From: Chelativorans sp. J32
GTDB taxonomy: Bacteria > Pseudomonadota > Alphaproteobacteria > Rhizobiales > Rhizobiaceae
Length of the DNA stretch: 64,000 nucleotides
Reading direction: 5' to 3'
Assembly (NCBI RefSeq): GCF_000518985.1
Contig: NZ_JAEQ01000001.1
Span: forward strand, 248,001-312,000
A program made the translations under genes and the position numbers. How positions within the stretch are numbered: the first letter of the stretch is position 1; every line of letters starts with the position of its first letter. The notes beneath the pieces were generated by a model, which worked only from the letters and a program-made list of their open reading frames with translations, was not told where the DNA came from and made no database searches. Positions 24,437 to 33,213 of the stretch are shown one piece after another.

Positions 24437-25671
24437 TTGTCACCTCTAGAGCACAGCAGGTCCGCTACTTTCGCCGCAAGCCGCTGCGCTACATCGTCCT
24501 TTCTCGCCTCCGGCCATTCCTCTACTTCCTCGCGGCTTACGAGATGGACGCGGTTGCGGTCGCCCCCCATGACACCACCGACGCCGATCCCGCTGTCGTG
24601 CGAAACGTCGTTGGCCACGATGATATCGGCGCGCTTTTTGGCGAGCTTCGCGCGGGCGTTCTCGACGACATTCTGCGTTTCGGCAGCAAAGCCGATCACG
24701 AGGTGCGGTCGCCTTTCGTGGTGGCCGATACCGGCCAGGATGTCGGGATTTTCCGCAAGCTTGAGGGCAGGCGGGTTCGCGCCCTTCTCCTTTTTGATCT
24801 TTTCGCCGGCTTCGGACAGCGGGCGCCAATCGGCAACCGCGGCGACGAAGATGCCTGCATCGGCTGGCAGAAGAGCTTCCACAGCGTCGCGCATTTGGCG
24901 TGCAGTCTCCACATGGACCGTCGCGACACCCTTCGGGTCCGGAATGGTCACCGGGCCGGAAACGAGGTGAACCTCCGCCCCCAGCTCCGCAAGTGCTGCG
25001 GCGATCGCATGCCCCTGTTTACCGGACGAGCGGTTGGCGATGTAACGGACTGGATCGATCGGCTCGTGCGTCGGCCCCGAGGTGACGATGATTTTTTTGC
25101 CGGCGAGCGGCCTTTCCCCGCCGCCATTGAGAAGGTCTTCGACGGCGGCCACGATCTCCAGCGGCTCGGCCATCCGGCCTTCGCCCGCCTCGCCGCTTTC
25201 GGCCATCTCGCCGCGGTTGGGCCCGACGAAGTGCACGCCGTCAGCCTCCAGGGTGGCGCGATTGCGGCGCGTCGCCGGGTGCATCCACATTCGCGGGTTC
25301 ATGGCAGGCGCCATTAGGACCGGCTTGTCGGTGGCGAGCAGCACCGCCGAGGCAAGATCGTTGACAAGCCCGGTTGCGAGCTTTGCCATCAGGTCGGCAG
25401 TCGCGGGCGCCACGACGATCAGGTCGGCCTCCCGCGACAGCCGGATATGGCCGACATCCTGCTCGTCCTGCCGGTCGAAGAGATCGGTGAAGACGTGATC
25501 CGCCGAAAGCGCACCGACCGAAAGGGGGGTGACGAATTCCTGCGCGGCCTGTGTCATCACGCAGCGCACCTTTACTCCGCGCTCTCGGAGCCTGCGGATG
25601 AGGTCGAGGCACTTATAAGCGGCGATTCCGCCGCCAATAATGAGGAGGATGCGCTTCCCGGAAAGGCTCAA
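24433..25671 (-). CDS. coaBC: Bifunctional phosphopantothenoylcysteine decarboxylase/synthase
   Basis: The 412-residue Dfp/CoaBC protein catalyses two steps of coenzyme A synthesis. The N-terminal flavoprotein decarboxylase domain (CoaC) starts GKRILLIIGGGIAAYKCLDLIRRLRERG and has the catalytic PAMNPRMWMHPATRRN segment. The C-terminal synthase domain (CoaB) starts near residue 190 with KKIIVTSGPTHEPIDPVRYIANRSSGKQGHAIA and contains KLAENPDILAGIG and VANDVSHDSGIGVGG. Length is normal. In many relatives coaBC lies after ubiB and before dut; here ubiB is 37 kb away. Confidence 0.97.
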   Translation of the reverse strand: MSLSGKRILLIIGGGIAAYKCLDLIRRLRERGVKVRCVMTQAAQEFVTPLSVGALSADHVFTDLFDRQDEQDVGHIRLSREADLIVVAPATADLMAKLATGLVNDLASAVLLATDKPVLMAPAMNPRMWMHPATRRNRATLEADGVHFVGPNRGEMAESGEAGEGRMAEPLEIVAAVEDLLNGGGERPLAGKKIIVTSGPTHEPIDPVRYIANRSSGKQGHAIAAALAELGAEVHLVSGPVTIPDPKGVATVHVETARQMRDAVEALLPADAGIFVAAVADWRPLSEAGEKIKKEKGANPPALKLAENPDILAGIGHHERRPHLVIGFAAETQNVVENARAKLAKKRADIIVANDVSHDSGIGVGGVMGGDRNRVHLVSREEVEEWPEARKDDVAQRLAAKVADLLCSRGDK

Positions 25672-25846
25672 CGGATATTCCTCTATGCCCGTGCAATCAG
25701 AGCATAGGATATGGCCGAAATCCGAGGGATTGAAAAGCGCTGCTGCTCTTGAGCTTAACGCACACAGGGCACTCCCTGATTTGGCGAAATCAATCGAGTG
25801 CTCCTCATTTGCGTTTGCCGCATCATCTGCGGCTCTCGGGAACCGC

Positions 25847-26170
25847 TCAGAACGGCAGCTTCATTCCCGGAGGCAGCGGCAGGCCGGCAGTCATTTCCTG
25901 CGTCCTCTGCTGAATCGTCTGCTCGACCTTGCTCTTCGCGTCGTTATGCGCCGCAAGGATCAGGTCTTCCAGGATCTCCACCTCCCCTTCCTTGAAGAGC
26001 GAGGGGTCGATCTGAAGTTTCTTCATCTCGAACTTACCGGTAAGCGTCACCTTGACCGCGCCGCCGCCGGATTGGCCTTCCGCTTCCAATTGGGCAATCT
26101 CTTCCTGCATGGCCTGGAACTTGGCCTGCATTTCCTTCGCTTTGCCCATAAGGTTCATCAGGTCACGCAT
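25847..26170 (-). CDS. ybaB: YbaB/EbfC nucleoid-associated protein
   Basis: A 107-residue DNA-binding dimer of the YbaB/EbfC family that co-occurs with dnaX. Sequence [58 protein letters not shown] shows the family's helix followed by the V-x-V-T-x-x-G sheet. Three starts are possible (TTG 26182, ATG 26173, ATG 26170). I chose 26170 because GGAGA is 7 bases upstream and the family typically begins MRDLM. The gene is 12 bases downstream of dnaX. The usual third partner recR does not follow. Confidence 0.92.
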   Translation of the reverse strand: MRDLMNLMGKAKEMQAKFQAMQEEIAQLEAEGQSGGGAVKVTLTGKFEMKKLQIDPSLFKEGEVEILEDLILAAHNDAKSKVEQTIQQRTQEMTAGLPLPPGMKLPF

Positions 26171-26182
26171 CATTTTCTCCAA

Positions 26183-28015
26183 TCAGAGATCATCATCGTC
26201 GTCATCGCCAAGGTCCGGCTCGGGCGGAGCGCCATCGGCTTGCTCCGCGTCAACCGCGTCGGGTATCCGCACGTCAAGGATGCGTGCGCCCGGAAAGCTT
26301 TGCAGGATGGCGGCTACCGTAGGGTCTGCACGGGCATCGGCAAGCGCTGTCTCGCGCCGTCCCGTCTCCTCCTCGGCCAATGTCTTGCTGCCCGGCTCGT
26401 TGGAAAGCGAGACGATCCAGCGCCTCCCCGTCCATTTCTGCAGCCGGTTGGTGAGGTCGCCCAGCAACGTCTTGGGGGCATCTTCCGTGAGATTGACCGA
26501 AAGTCTTCCGGGCTCGATCTGCACCAGCCGCACGCAGCGCTTGAACTGCACCTTGAAGGCGATATCACGGTTGGCGTCCGCCAATTCCGCGATATCGGAC
26601 AGCGATTTCACCGGAACGCTCGGCGCCTCGGCTTCCACTGGGGCCGATTGCGGAGGCGCGGCATATTCCGCCGGCGAAGTCTGGATCAGCCGCATGGTCT
26701 GTCCGCCGCCGCTCGAAGACATGCGTTGGGTCGAGACGGCCTGGACGCCGCCATTGCCCGTGGGCATGGAGGGAGCTGGTGCGGGCGAACCCATTGACGG
26801 TCGTCCACCCCCATTCCCAGTAGGCATATCCTCCAGCGCCTTCAGCGCTTCGTCGAGCGTTGGGAGGTGCGCCGCATGTGCGATACGGATCAGCACCATC
26901 TCGCCCGCCGCGATGGGCCGGCTCGATCCCTGCACTTCCTGAATGCCCTTCAAGAGCATCTGCCAGGTGCGCGAGAGAACGCGTACCGATAGATTTTTGG
27001 AAAATTCCAGCCCGCGCGTCCGCTCTTCCTGCGAAAGCGACCCGTCGTTCGCCGCCTCCGGCACGAAGCGCATGCGCGTGACGAGATGGTTGAACTCAGC
27101 GAGATCGGTAAGCACAGCGGCCGGATCCGCTCCGGCGTCGTATTGCGCGCGATATTCGGCAAGTGCCGCGGCTACGTCGCCCTTCATGAGGTGCTCGAAC
27201 AGATCGATGACGCGCGCACGATCGGCAAGCCCCAGCATGTCGCGCACGGTTTCCGCCGTCACCCGACCGGAGGAATGGGCGATCGCCTGGTCGAAGATGG
27301 ACTGCGCGTCACGCATCGAGCCTTCCGCGGCGCGTGCGATCGCCGCCAGCGCCTCGTCGTCTGCCTCCACGCCTTCCAGATTTCCGATGTGAGCCAGGTG
27401 CTGCTTGATGAGCGCAGCATCGATGCGTCTCAAATCGAAGCGCTGGCAGCGCGAGAGGATCGTGATGGGAACCTTGCGAATCTCGGTGGTGGCGAAGATG
27501 AATTTGACGTGCGGCGGCGGCTCCTCCAGCGTCTTCAACAGGCCGTTGAAGGCCTGGTTGGAAAGCATGTGCACTTCGTCGATGATATAGACCTTGTAGC
27601 GCGCCGAGACGGGTGCGTAACGCACCTGCTCGATGATCTCGCGGATGTCGTCAATGCCGGTATGCGACGCCGCGTCCATCTCGATCACGTCGACATGGCG
27701 GCCTTCCAGGATCGCCTCGCAATGGTCCCCGGGCACGGAGAGGTCGATCGACGGAAGGTCCACCAGATCCGTCTTGTAATTCAGTGCGCGAGCGAGAATG
27801 CGGGCGGTCGTGGTCTTGCCCACGCCGCGCACGCCGGTCAGCATCCAGGCCTGTGCGATGCGGCCCGCGGCGAAAGCGTTGGTAAGCGTGCGGACCATCG
27901 GCTCCTGGCCGATGAGTTGGGAGAAGTCGCGGGGGCGGTATTTGCGCGCGAGCACGCGATAGGCGCCGGTCTTGCCTCCTGCCGTCTGCGCGACATCGTT
28001 CATCTGCTCGTCCAC
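26183..28015 (-). CDS. dnaX: DNA polymerase III subunit gamma/tau
   Basis: Clamp-loader ATPase of the replicative polymerase. The 610-residue protein starts YRVLARKYRPRDFSQLIGQEPMVRTL, with Walker A GVRGVGKTTT at 61-70, Walker B VYIIDEVHMLS and the SRC sensor as ILSRCQRFDLRRI. A proline/glycine-rich linker (about 405-470) leads to the tau C-terminal domain and an acidic tail (DLGDDDDDDL). Of the zinc-module region, only one cysteine (DHCEAILEGRHVDV) is present, as in other alphaproteobacteria. It is upstream of ybaB and downstream of ffs. Confidence 0.97.
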   Translation of the reverse strand: MDEQMNDVAQTAGGKTGAYRVLARKYRPRDFSQLIGQEPMVRTLTNAFAAGRIAQAWMLTGVRGVGKTTTARILARALNYKTDLVDLPSIDLSVPGDHCEAILEGRHVDVIEMDAASHTGIDDIREIIEQVRYAPVSARYKVYIIDEVHMLSNQAFNGLLKTLEEPPPHVKFIFATTEIRKVPITILSRCQRFDLRRIDAALIKQHLAHIGNLEGVEADDEALAAIARAAEGSMRDAQSIFDQAIAHSSGRVTAETVRDMLGLADRARVIDLFEHLMKGDVAAALAEYRAQYDAGADPAAVLTDLAEFNHLVTRMRFVPEAANDGSLSQEERTRGLEFSKNLSVRVLSRTWQMLLKGIQEVQGSSRPIAAGEMVLIRIAHAAHLPTLDEALKALEDMPTGNGGGRPSMGSPAPAPSMPTGNGGVQAVSTQRMSSSGGGQTMRLIQTSPAEYAAPPQSAPVEAEAPSVPVKSLSDIAELADANRDIAFKVQFKRCVRLVQIEPGRLSVNLTEDAPKTLLGDLTNRLQKWTGRRWIVSLSNEPGSKTLAEEETGRRETALADARADPTVAAILQSFPGARILDVRIPDAVDAEQADGAPPEPDLGDDDDDDL

Positions 28016-28112
28016 GCTCCCGTGATGATGGCCTCGACGGCGAAGTCCTCGCCCGACGGCGAGTTTCCCCTTGGAGGGGGAGCTGCGTCAATGGGCAGCG
28101 GGAAGGAAAGGT

Positions 28113-28209
28113 GGGAGGCTGGCACGGCGACCCGTGCCGGAGCTCGTTAGGGCTGCTTCCTTCCGGACCTGACCCGGTTGGCGAGTGGCGCGTCCACCAC
28201 CAACCTCCC
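28113..28209 (-). ncRNA. ffs: Signal recognition particle RNA (4.5S type)
   Basis: The minus strand carries the conserved SRP helix 8 core, seen as GGTCAGGTCCGGAAGGAAGC then AGCC, at about 28148-28175. Ends pair: 5' GGGAGG at 28209 and 3' CCTCCC at 28113, giving a ~97-nt hairpin RNA of the small bacterial class without Alu domain. It binds Ffh for co-translational membrane targeting. Position just upstream of dnaX on the same strand is typical. End points are set by the pairing and may be off by a few bases. Confidence 0.93.
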
Positions 28210-28318
28210 GTACCCCATATCGTCAATCCGGAGGCCAAATGCAAGCCGCGATTCAAGGAAAAGCTTGCAGGTCCAAGTGCGCCACTCTAGCTTCTCGCTG
28301 AAGCAGGAGAGGAAGGCA

Positions 28319-28738
28319 ATGCTGCCCGGCAATAAGGGAGGATTTGTTCTCGATTCGCGGTTGGAAGGGGAGAGCATTCCCGTAGCGTGGCTCGGCTTGT
28401 GCGAGCTGCGCCTGCGCGATGAGCGGCGCTGGCCTTGGCTGCTTCTTGTCCCTCAGCGGCCGGGCATAGAGGAGGTGCACGATCTGACCCCGCTCGATCA
28501 GGCAATGCTCAGCTTCGAGACCAATCTGGTATCGAAGGCTCTCAAGGATCTGACGGGCTGCACCAAGATCAACTGCGGGGCGCTGGGCAACATCGTGCGC
28601 CAGCTTCACATCCATATTATCGCCCGCACCGAGGGCGACGATGCCTGGCCCGGTCCGGTCTGGGGCTACGGCGCGCGCGAGCCGTACCGTCGCGAGGAGC
28701 TCCACCAGCTCGCCGAGAAGATCAAAAGCGGACTTTAG
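28319..28738 (+). CDS. HIT-family nucleotide hydrolase/transferase-like protein
   Basis: A 139-residue histidine-triad protein. ATG 28319 follows AGGAGAGGAAGG; an upstream in-frame reading crosses the ffs region and is rejected. Conserved parts are WPWLLLVPQRPGIEEVHDL, TKINCGALGNIVRQLHIHIIARTEGDDAWPGPVW. The triad reads Q-L-H-I-H-I-I, so the first His of the classical H-x-H-x-H is a Gln, as in one known HIT subgroup. Likely acts on a nucleoside phosphate; substrate unknown. It converges on prfC with 4 bases between the stops. Confidence 0.88.
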   Translation: MLPGNKGGFVLDSRLEGESIPVAWLGLCELRLRDERRWPWLLLVPQRPGIEEVHDLTPLDQAMLSFETNLVSKALKDLTGCTKINCGALGNIVRQLHIHIIARTEGDDAWPGPVWGYGAREPYRREELHQLAEKIKSGL

Positions 28739-28742
28739 CCAG

Positions 28743-30380
28743 TTAGGCCGCCTTGACCGCCTCGCGAACCTGATAGTCCTTCACCGCCGTGAAGGTGATC
28801 GCTTTCCAGCGCTCCGCCTCGTATTTCAGGCCGAATTCGTGAGGTGCCAGAAACACCGGGTCCTCATCGAGATCTCGCGCGATGTCACCACGATGGGCGG
28901 TGATGAAGCGCTCCAGCTCGGTCTTGTCCTCTGCCGATATCCAGCGGCAGATGGTGAATCGCGCCATCTCGAAATCGACCGGCAGGGCGTACTCGTTCTT
29001 GAGCCGCTCCTTGAGCACATCGAGCTGCAGCGCACCGACCACACCTACGATGGCAGGCGAGCCGTCCTCGGGCGTGAAGAGCTGGACCACGCCCTCCTCG
29101 GCCATCTGTTGCAGTGCCTCGCGCAGCTTCTTTGCCTTCATCGCATCGGAGAGCCGGACGCGGCGCAGGATTTCGGGCGCGAAGTTCGGCACGCCGCGGA
29201 ACAGGATGTCCTCGCCTTCGGTCAGCGTGTCGCCGATGCGTAGGGTGCCGTGATTGGGAATGCCCACCACGTCGCCGGCGAAGGCCTCGTCCGCGGTGAT
29301 CCTGTTCTTGGCGAAGAAGAATTGCGGTGCGGACAGGCTGATGGGCTTTCCCGTGCGCACGAGCTTGGCCTTCATGCCGCGCTCGAGCTTGCCCGAACAG
29401 ACCCGCACGAAGGCGATGCGGTCCCGGTGGTTGGGATCCATATTGGCCTGGATCTTGAAGACGAAGGAGGTCATCTTCTCCTCCGTCGCCTGCACTTTGC
29501 GCGAATCCGCCTCCTGCGCACGCGGGGCGGGGCCTATGGCTCCCAGCGCCTCGATCAGATCACGCACGCCATAATTCCGGAGCGCCGAGCCGAAATAGAC
29601 CGGCGTCAAATGTCCTTCCCGAAAGGCTTGGGCGTCGAAAGGCCTGCACGCCTCCTTTGCGAGAAGCATTTCTTCGGTGAGGGCATCGCGCTCATGTTCG
29701 GGCAGGAGCCCTGAAACCGCCTCCGCCTCCGGGCCGTTCACCTTGATCGGTTCCACGTCATCGTCGGAGTGGCGGATCGTATTGTTCGCCAGATGATAGG
29801 TGCCTGAAAAGCTTTTGCCCCGTCCGATCGGCCAGGTCACGGGCGCGGTGTCCAGCGCCAGCTTCTGCTCGATCTCATCGAGGATCTCGAAGGGGTCGCG
29901 GCTTTCACGGTCGAGCTTATTGACGAAGGTAATGATGGGAATGTCGCGCAGCCGGCACACCTCGAAAAGCTTAAGCGTGCGCGGCTCGATGCCCTTGGCA
30001 GCGTCTATCACCATGACCGCCGAGTCGACCGCGGTCAGCGTGCGGTAGGTATCGTCGGCGAAATCCTCGTGTCCGGGCGTGTCGAGCAGGTTGAAGACAT
30101 GGCCGCCATATTCGAAGGTCATCACCGAAGTGACGACCGAGATGCCGCGCTCCCGCTCGATCGCCATCCAGTCCGAGCGCGTCTGGATGCGGTTCTTCTT
30201 CGCCTTCACCTCGCCGGCAAGCTGGATCGCGCCGCCGAAAAGCAGCAGCTTCTCAGTAAGCGTCGTCTTGCCCGCATCGGGGTGCGAAATAATCGCGAAG
30301 GTGCGGCGGCGCGCTACAGCGTCGGCCAAACTCTCTGGCATATCCGGAGATCCTTTTGATCGCGGCCTCTTATCAGTCAT
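28743..30380 (-). CDS. prfC: Peptide chain release factor 3
   Basis: GTPase that recycles RF1/RF2 from the ribosome. The 545-residue product has the G-domain motifs G1 SHPDAGKTT, G2 in RGISVVTSVM, G3 DTPGHEDF and G4 VNKLDRE. The conserved IAFVRVCSGKLERGMK (domain 2) and VGALQLDVLKERL (domain 3) follow. The ATG at 30380 gives a short basic leader; the in-frame ATG at 30341 (MPESLADAV) is an equally good start close to the conserved RRTFAIISHPDAG. Length is normal. Confidence 0.96.
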   Translation of the reverse strand: MTDKRPRSKGSPDMPESLADAVARRRTFAIISHPDAGKTTLTEKLLLFGGAIQLAGEVKAKKNRIQTRSDWMAIERERGISVVTSVMTFEYGGHVFNLLDTPGHEDFADDTYRTLTAVDSAVMVIDAAKGIEPRTLKLFEVCRLRDIPIITFVNKLDRESRDPFEILDEIEQKLALDTAPVTWPIGRGKSFSGTYHLANNTIRHSDDDVEPIKVNGPEAEAVSGLLPEHERDALTEEMLLAKEACRPFDAQAFREGHLTPVYFGSALRNYGVRDLIEALGAIGPAPRAQEADSRKVQATEEKMTSFVFKIQANMDPNHRDRIAFVRVCSGKLERGMKAKLVRTGKPISLSAPQFFFAKNRITADEAFAGDVVGIPNHGTLRIGDTLTEGEDILFRGVPNFAPEILRRVRLSDAMKAKKLREALQQMAEEGVVQLFTPEDGSPAIVGVVGALQLDVLKERLKNEYALPVDFEMARFTICRWISAEDKTELERFITAHRGDIARDLDEDPVFLAPHEFGLKYEAERWKAITFTAVKDYQVREAVKAA

Positions 30381-30447
30381 GGCCGCCGCTGTCGAATGGA
30401 AATCGGCCCGTATATAGGCAGTTCTCGCCCAGCTTGCATCCAGTGAG

Positions 30448-30492
30448 TTGAGTTTCTCATTAGTATGTGCTAATCATTAGTTATGACTAATG
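30448..30492 (+). promoter_or_regulatory. Second arsR promoter with tandem operators, leaderless
   Basis: CATTAGT-N4-ACTAATG (30475-30492) is a perfect palindrome spanning the ATG at 30483. A second, imperfect copy (CATTAGT-N4-GCTAATC) lies immediately upstream at 30458-30475. TTGAGT (30448-30453) and TAATCA (30471-30476) form a promoter with a 17-base spacer whose start would be at about 30483. No Shine-Dalgarno is visible. Autoregulation is inferred. Confidence 0.65.
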
Positions 30493-30797
30493 GAAATGCT
30501 CAGCTTGCGGCCCTTGCCGATCCCACGCGCCGGGCGGTGTTCGAGCTTGTGGCGGAGCAGCCACGCTCGGTTGCGGAAATCACGAGGGCTTTGACGGTCA
30601 CGCAGTCGGCGGTCTCGCAGCATCTGAAGGTGTTGCGGGAAGCCCGGCTTGTCCGAGCGAAACCCAAGGGCGCCAGCAACATCTATCATATCGATCCCGA
30701 CGGATTGGCCGCGCTTCGGGCGGAACTCGACCGGTTTTGGAGCAAGACCCTCGCGGCTTACAAGGTGGCCGTCGAGCAAACACAGGAGGAGACATGA
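30483..30797 (+). CDS. ArsR-family repressor (second ArsR-SRPBCC pair)
   Basis: A 104-residue winged-helix regulator: QLAALADPTRRAVFELVAEQPRSVAEITRALTVTQSAVSQHLKVLREARLVRAKPKGASNIYHIDPDGLAALRAELDRFW. The recognition helix is TQSAVSQHLKVL. No metal-binding CxC motif is visible. The stop overlaps the SRPBCC start (ATGATGA). The start codon lies within a perfect operator-like palindrome and the promoter is placed for a leaderless mRNA. It is likely a repressor of its own two-gene operon. Confidence 0.92.
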   Translation: MTNGNAQLAALADPTRRAVFELVAEQPRSVAEITRALTVTQSAVSQHLKVLREARLVRAKPKGASNIYHIDPDGLAALRAELDRFWSKTLAAYKVAVEQTQEET

Positions 30798-31285
30798 TGA
30801 GCACCCGTGCAGCAGACACGTCCGTGAAACACTCCGTTGTGGTCGAGGCGCCGATAGAACGCGCGTTCAAGGTGTTTACCGAGCAGTTCGGAAGCTTCAA
30901 ACCCGCCGAGCATAACTTGCTGGCTGTCCCGATCGCCGAAACGGTGTTTGAGCCGCGGGTCGGCGGTTATATCTACGACCGTGGCGTTGACGGCAGCGAA
31001 TGCCGCTGGGCGCGCGTGCTGGCCTACGAGCCGCCCCACCGAGTGCTGCTGAGCTGGGACATCAGCCCGCAGTGGCGGCCCGAACCCGATCCGAACAAAA
31101 CCAGCGAGTGGGAAGTGCGTTTCATCGCCGCGACAGCGGAACGAACCCGCGTCGAGATCGAGCATCGAAACCTGGAACGCCATGGGGAAGGCTGGGAAGG
31201 CGTTCGCGATGGTGTTGGCGGCGACCAGGGTTGGCCCCTTTACTTGCGGCGATATGCCGAACTCATGGCCCGCCGGGACCGATAG
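30794..31285 (+). CDS. SRPBCC (AHSA1-like) protein paired with ArsR
   Basis: A 163-residue SRPBCC-domain protein: VKHSVVVEAPIERAFKVFTEQFGSFKPAEHNL, FEPRVGGYIYDRGVDGSECRWARVLAYEPPHRVLLSWDISPQW, then EVRFIAATAERTRVEIEHRNLERHGEGWEGVRDGVGGDQGWPLYLRRYAEL. It matches the AHSA1 proteins found beside ArsR regulators. ATG 30794 overlaps the arsR stop. An in-frame extension back to 30737 is inside arsR and is rejected. Ligand unknown. Confidence 0.88.
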   Translation: MMSTRAADTSVKHSVVVEAPIERAFKVFTEQFGSFKPAEHNLLAVPIAETVFEPRVGGYIYDRGVDGSECRWARVLAYEPPHRVLLSWDISPQWRPEPDPNKTSEWEVRFIAATAERTRVEIEHRNLERHGEGWEGVRDGVGGDQGWPLYLRRYAELMARRDR

Positions 31286-31464
31286 CCACGTGCAGGATCG
31301 CTCTTCCGGTTTCGGTTAGCAGTGAAAAAATGACGCTTCACAATCGGTGAGAGTGGGCCGCAAGGGGCATAGGTGAGAACCAAAGCTCCAAGACAGCTCA
31401 AAAAGCGTTGAAAAAAGAGCTGACGCGGAATTGACGCCCCCGCCTGGCGGCGGCAGATAGGGGT

Positions 31465-31950
31465 ATGACCAGTTCTCCGCTTTCAATGCCCGTCATCGGC
31501 CCCATCATCGGCGTTGTGCGTCTGCCTCATGCGGAAGGCCTGCCTTATCCTTCCTATGAGAGCGCCGGGGCTGCCGGCATGGATTTGCGAGCGGCCGTTG
31601 CAGAGGATCGGCAGATTATTCTCCTTCCGGGTAGGCGCGTGTTGGTGCCGACCGGCTTCGTTCTGGAGATCCCGGAGGGATTCGAGGGGCAGGTCCGGCC
31701 TCGCTCGGGGCTCGCGTTACGCCACGGCATCACCTGCCTTAACACGCCCGGGACGATCGACAGTGATTATCGCGGCGAAGTGCAGGTGCTGCTCATCAAC
31801 CTTGGCGAGGATGATTTTGCCATCACGCGCGGCATGCGCATCGCCCAACTGGTGATCGCGCCGGTCACACGTGCTACGGTCGAAGAGCGCGCCACCGCGG
31901 GCGAGACGATCCGCGGCGCCGGGGGCTTCGGTTCGACCGGCACCGTCTGA
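31465..31950 (+). CDS. dut: dUTP diphosphatase
   Basis: Trimeric enzyme hydrolysing dUTP to dUMP, keeping uracil out of DNA. All five dUTPase motifs are in the 161-residue product: AAGMDLRAA (I), [12 protein letters not shown] (II), [13 protein letters not shown] (III), [10 protein letters not shown] (IV) and [10 protein letters not shown] (V). The N-terminal extension before [17 protein letters not shown] is a little longer than usual. The following PEP-mutase-family gene starts 92 bases downstream on the same strand, as in other rhizobia. Confidence 0.97.
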   Translation: MTSSPLSMPVIGPIIGVVRLPHAEGLPYPSYESAGAAGMDLRAAVAEDRQIILLPGRRVLVPTGFVLEIPEGFEGQVRPRSGLALRHGITCLNTPGTIDSDYRGEVQVLLINLGEDDFAITRGMRIAQLVIAPVTRATVEERATAGETIRGAGGFGSTGTV

Positions 31951-32041
31951 CCTTTCCTGACCCGTCGCACGGCTAGATCTGGCCCTTGACTTGAGCCGGG
32001 CCTGGATCCCTCATTGCACTTCGTTATCGGGAGGGACGGCC

Positions 32042-32842
32042 ATGGATATAGGCTCCACTTTTCGCGCCCTGCATCGGGATATCTTCATCATTCCCAACCC
32101 ATGGGACATCGGCACGGCGAAGCTGCTTGCATCCCTCGGTTTCAAGGCTCTGGCCACCACTAGCGCCGGCTACGCCTTCTCGCGCGGATTGCCGGATGGC
32201 GGCGTCAGCTTCGAGGAAATGATGCATCACTGCCGCGAGATCGTCGCCGCCACTCCGCTGCCGGTCTCCGCCGACCTGGAGCATGGCAAGGGTGATAGTC
32301 CCGATAGCGCCGCTGAGACCATCTTCGCTGCCGAAGCGGCAGGGCTCGCAGGCTGCTCCATCGAGGATGCGACGGGCGACCCCGCTAAGCCGATCTATGA
32401 TTTCTCCCACGCGGTGGAGAGAGTCGCGGCAGCTGCCGAGGCAGCGCGGGCTCTCAAGCGGGACTTCGTCTTTACCGCGCGCGCTGAGAACTTCCTTCAC
32501 GGAAGGCTCGACCAGGATGACACGATCCGTCGCCTCCAGGCGTTCGAGAAGGCCGGCGCGGACGTGCTCTACGCGCCGGGTCTCAGCGATATCGAGCAGG
32601 TGCAGGCGGTTTGCGAGGCGGTGACCAAGCCCGTCAACATTCTGTCCGTCGCGAGCTTCACGATCGCGGAGCTTGCGGAGGCTGGCGCCAAGCGGATTTC
32701 ACTGGGCTCGAAGCTGACGACGCTCGCCTACGGCGCCGTGGAACGTGCCGCGGTGGAGATGCTCTCGCGCGGCAGTTTCGTTTACGCCCGCGAGGTCATG
32801 CCTTTCGCCCGCCTGCAGAAGATGTTTTCGGACGGCGATTGA
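32042..32842 (+). CDS. Isocitrate lyase/PEP mutase family enzyme
   Basis: A 266-residue TIM-barrel protein of the PEP mutase/isocitrate lyase superfamily. It begins FRALHRDIFIIPNPWDIGTAKLLASLGFKALATTSAGYAFSRGLPDG, with SADLEHGKGD (metal-binding acid region), AGCSIEDATGDPAKPIYDF and FTARAENFLHG. The isocitrate-lyase KKCGH motif is missing, so it is not aceA. Possible activities in this group include oxaloacetate decarboxylation and C-C bond lysis; the substrate cannot be named. ATG 32042 follows a GGGAGGG sequence; the upstream in-frame extension is not conserved. Confidence 0.88.
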   Translation: MDIGSTFRALHRDIFIIPNPWDIGTAKLLASLGFKALATTSAGYAFSRGLPDGGVSFEEMMHHCREIVAATPLPVSADLEHGKGDSPDSAAETIFAAEAAGLAGCSIEDATGDPAKPIYDFSHAVERVAAAAEAARALKRDFVFTARAENFLHGRLDQDDTIRRLQAFEKAGADVLYAPGLSDIEQVQAVCEAVTKPVNILSVASFTIAELAEAGAKRISLGSKLTTLAYGAVERAAVEMLSRGSFVYAREVMPFARLQKMFSDGD

Positions 32843-32924
32843 GCTTCGCTGTTCCCAAAGGCGGGAAAACCGTAGTAAGGGACCATCGGCCTCAGTGTTT
32901 TTGGTCGATAGGAGGCGAAGGAAA

Positions 32925-33197
32925 ATGGTTCCTGCCCTTGCTGCCATCTGCGCAGCGATCATGATGGCTTTTGCCGCGCTGCGCGGCTTTCGCCGCAATG
33001 CGAGACTGATCGAGCGGCTTTATTCGGTGGCGACCGGCGGCTGGTCTGCCCTCGGCGCGGCGATCTATTATCCGGCCCTCTATGGCCGATGGGCCCCGAT
33101 CGGTCTGGCCCATAGCCATGTTCTCGTCACGGTCTTCGGATTCGGCCTGGTCTTTCTGGGCGTGCTTGGTGCGTCCTTGCTGATCGGCGATCACTGA
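32925..33197 (+). CDS. Small membrane protein of unknown function
   Basis: A 90-residue protein that I do not recognise. It has three hydrophobic stretches, VPALAAICAAIMMAFAAL, a middle GGWSALGAAIYYPALYG and HVLVTVFGFGLVFLGVLGASLLIG, so two to three membrane helices. The ATG at 32925 has GGAGGCGAAGG upstream, an excellent ribosome site, which supports a real gene. It converges on cydB with 16 bases between the stops. A role with cytochrome bd has no sequence support. Confidence 0.6.
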   Translation: MVPALAAICAAIMMAFAALRGFRRNARLIERLYSVATGGWSALGAAIYYPALYGRWAPIGLAHSHVLVTVFGFGLVFLGVLGASLLIGDH

Positions 33198-33213
33198 GCG
33201 GCAGCGCTGGCGC

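Noticed and set aside
28030-28110. C/G-rich repeated bases between dnaX and ffs (GGCGAAGTCCTCGCCCGACGG)
   Set aside because: Short imperfect palindrome with no clear function; it may be part of the ffs-dnaX spacer and I could not support a named element.
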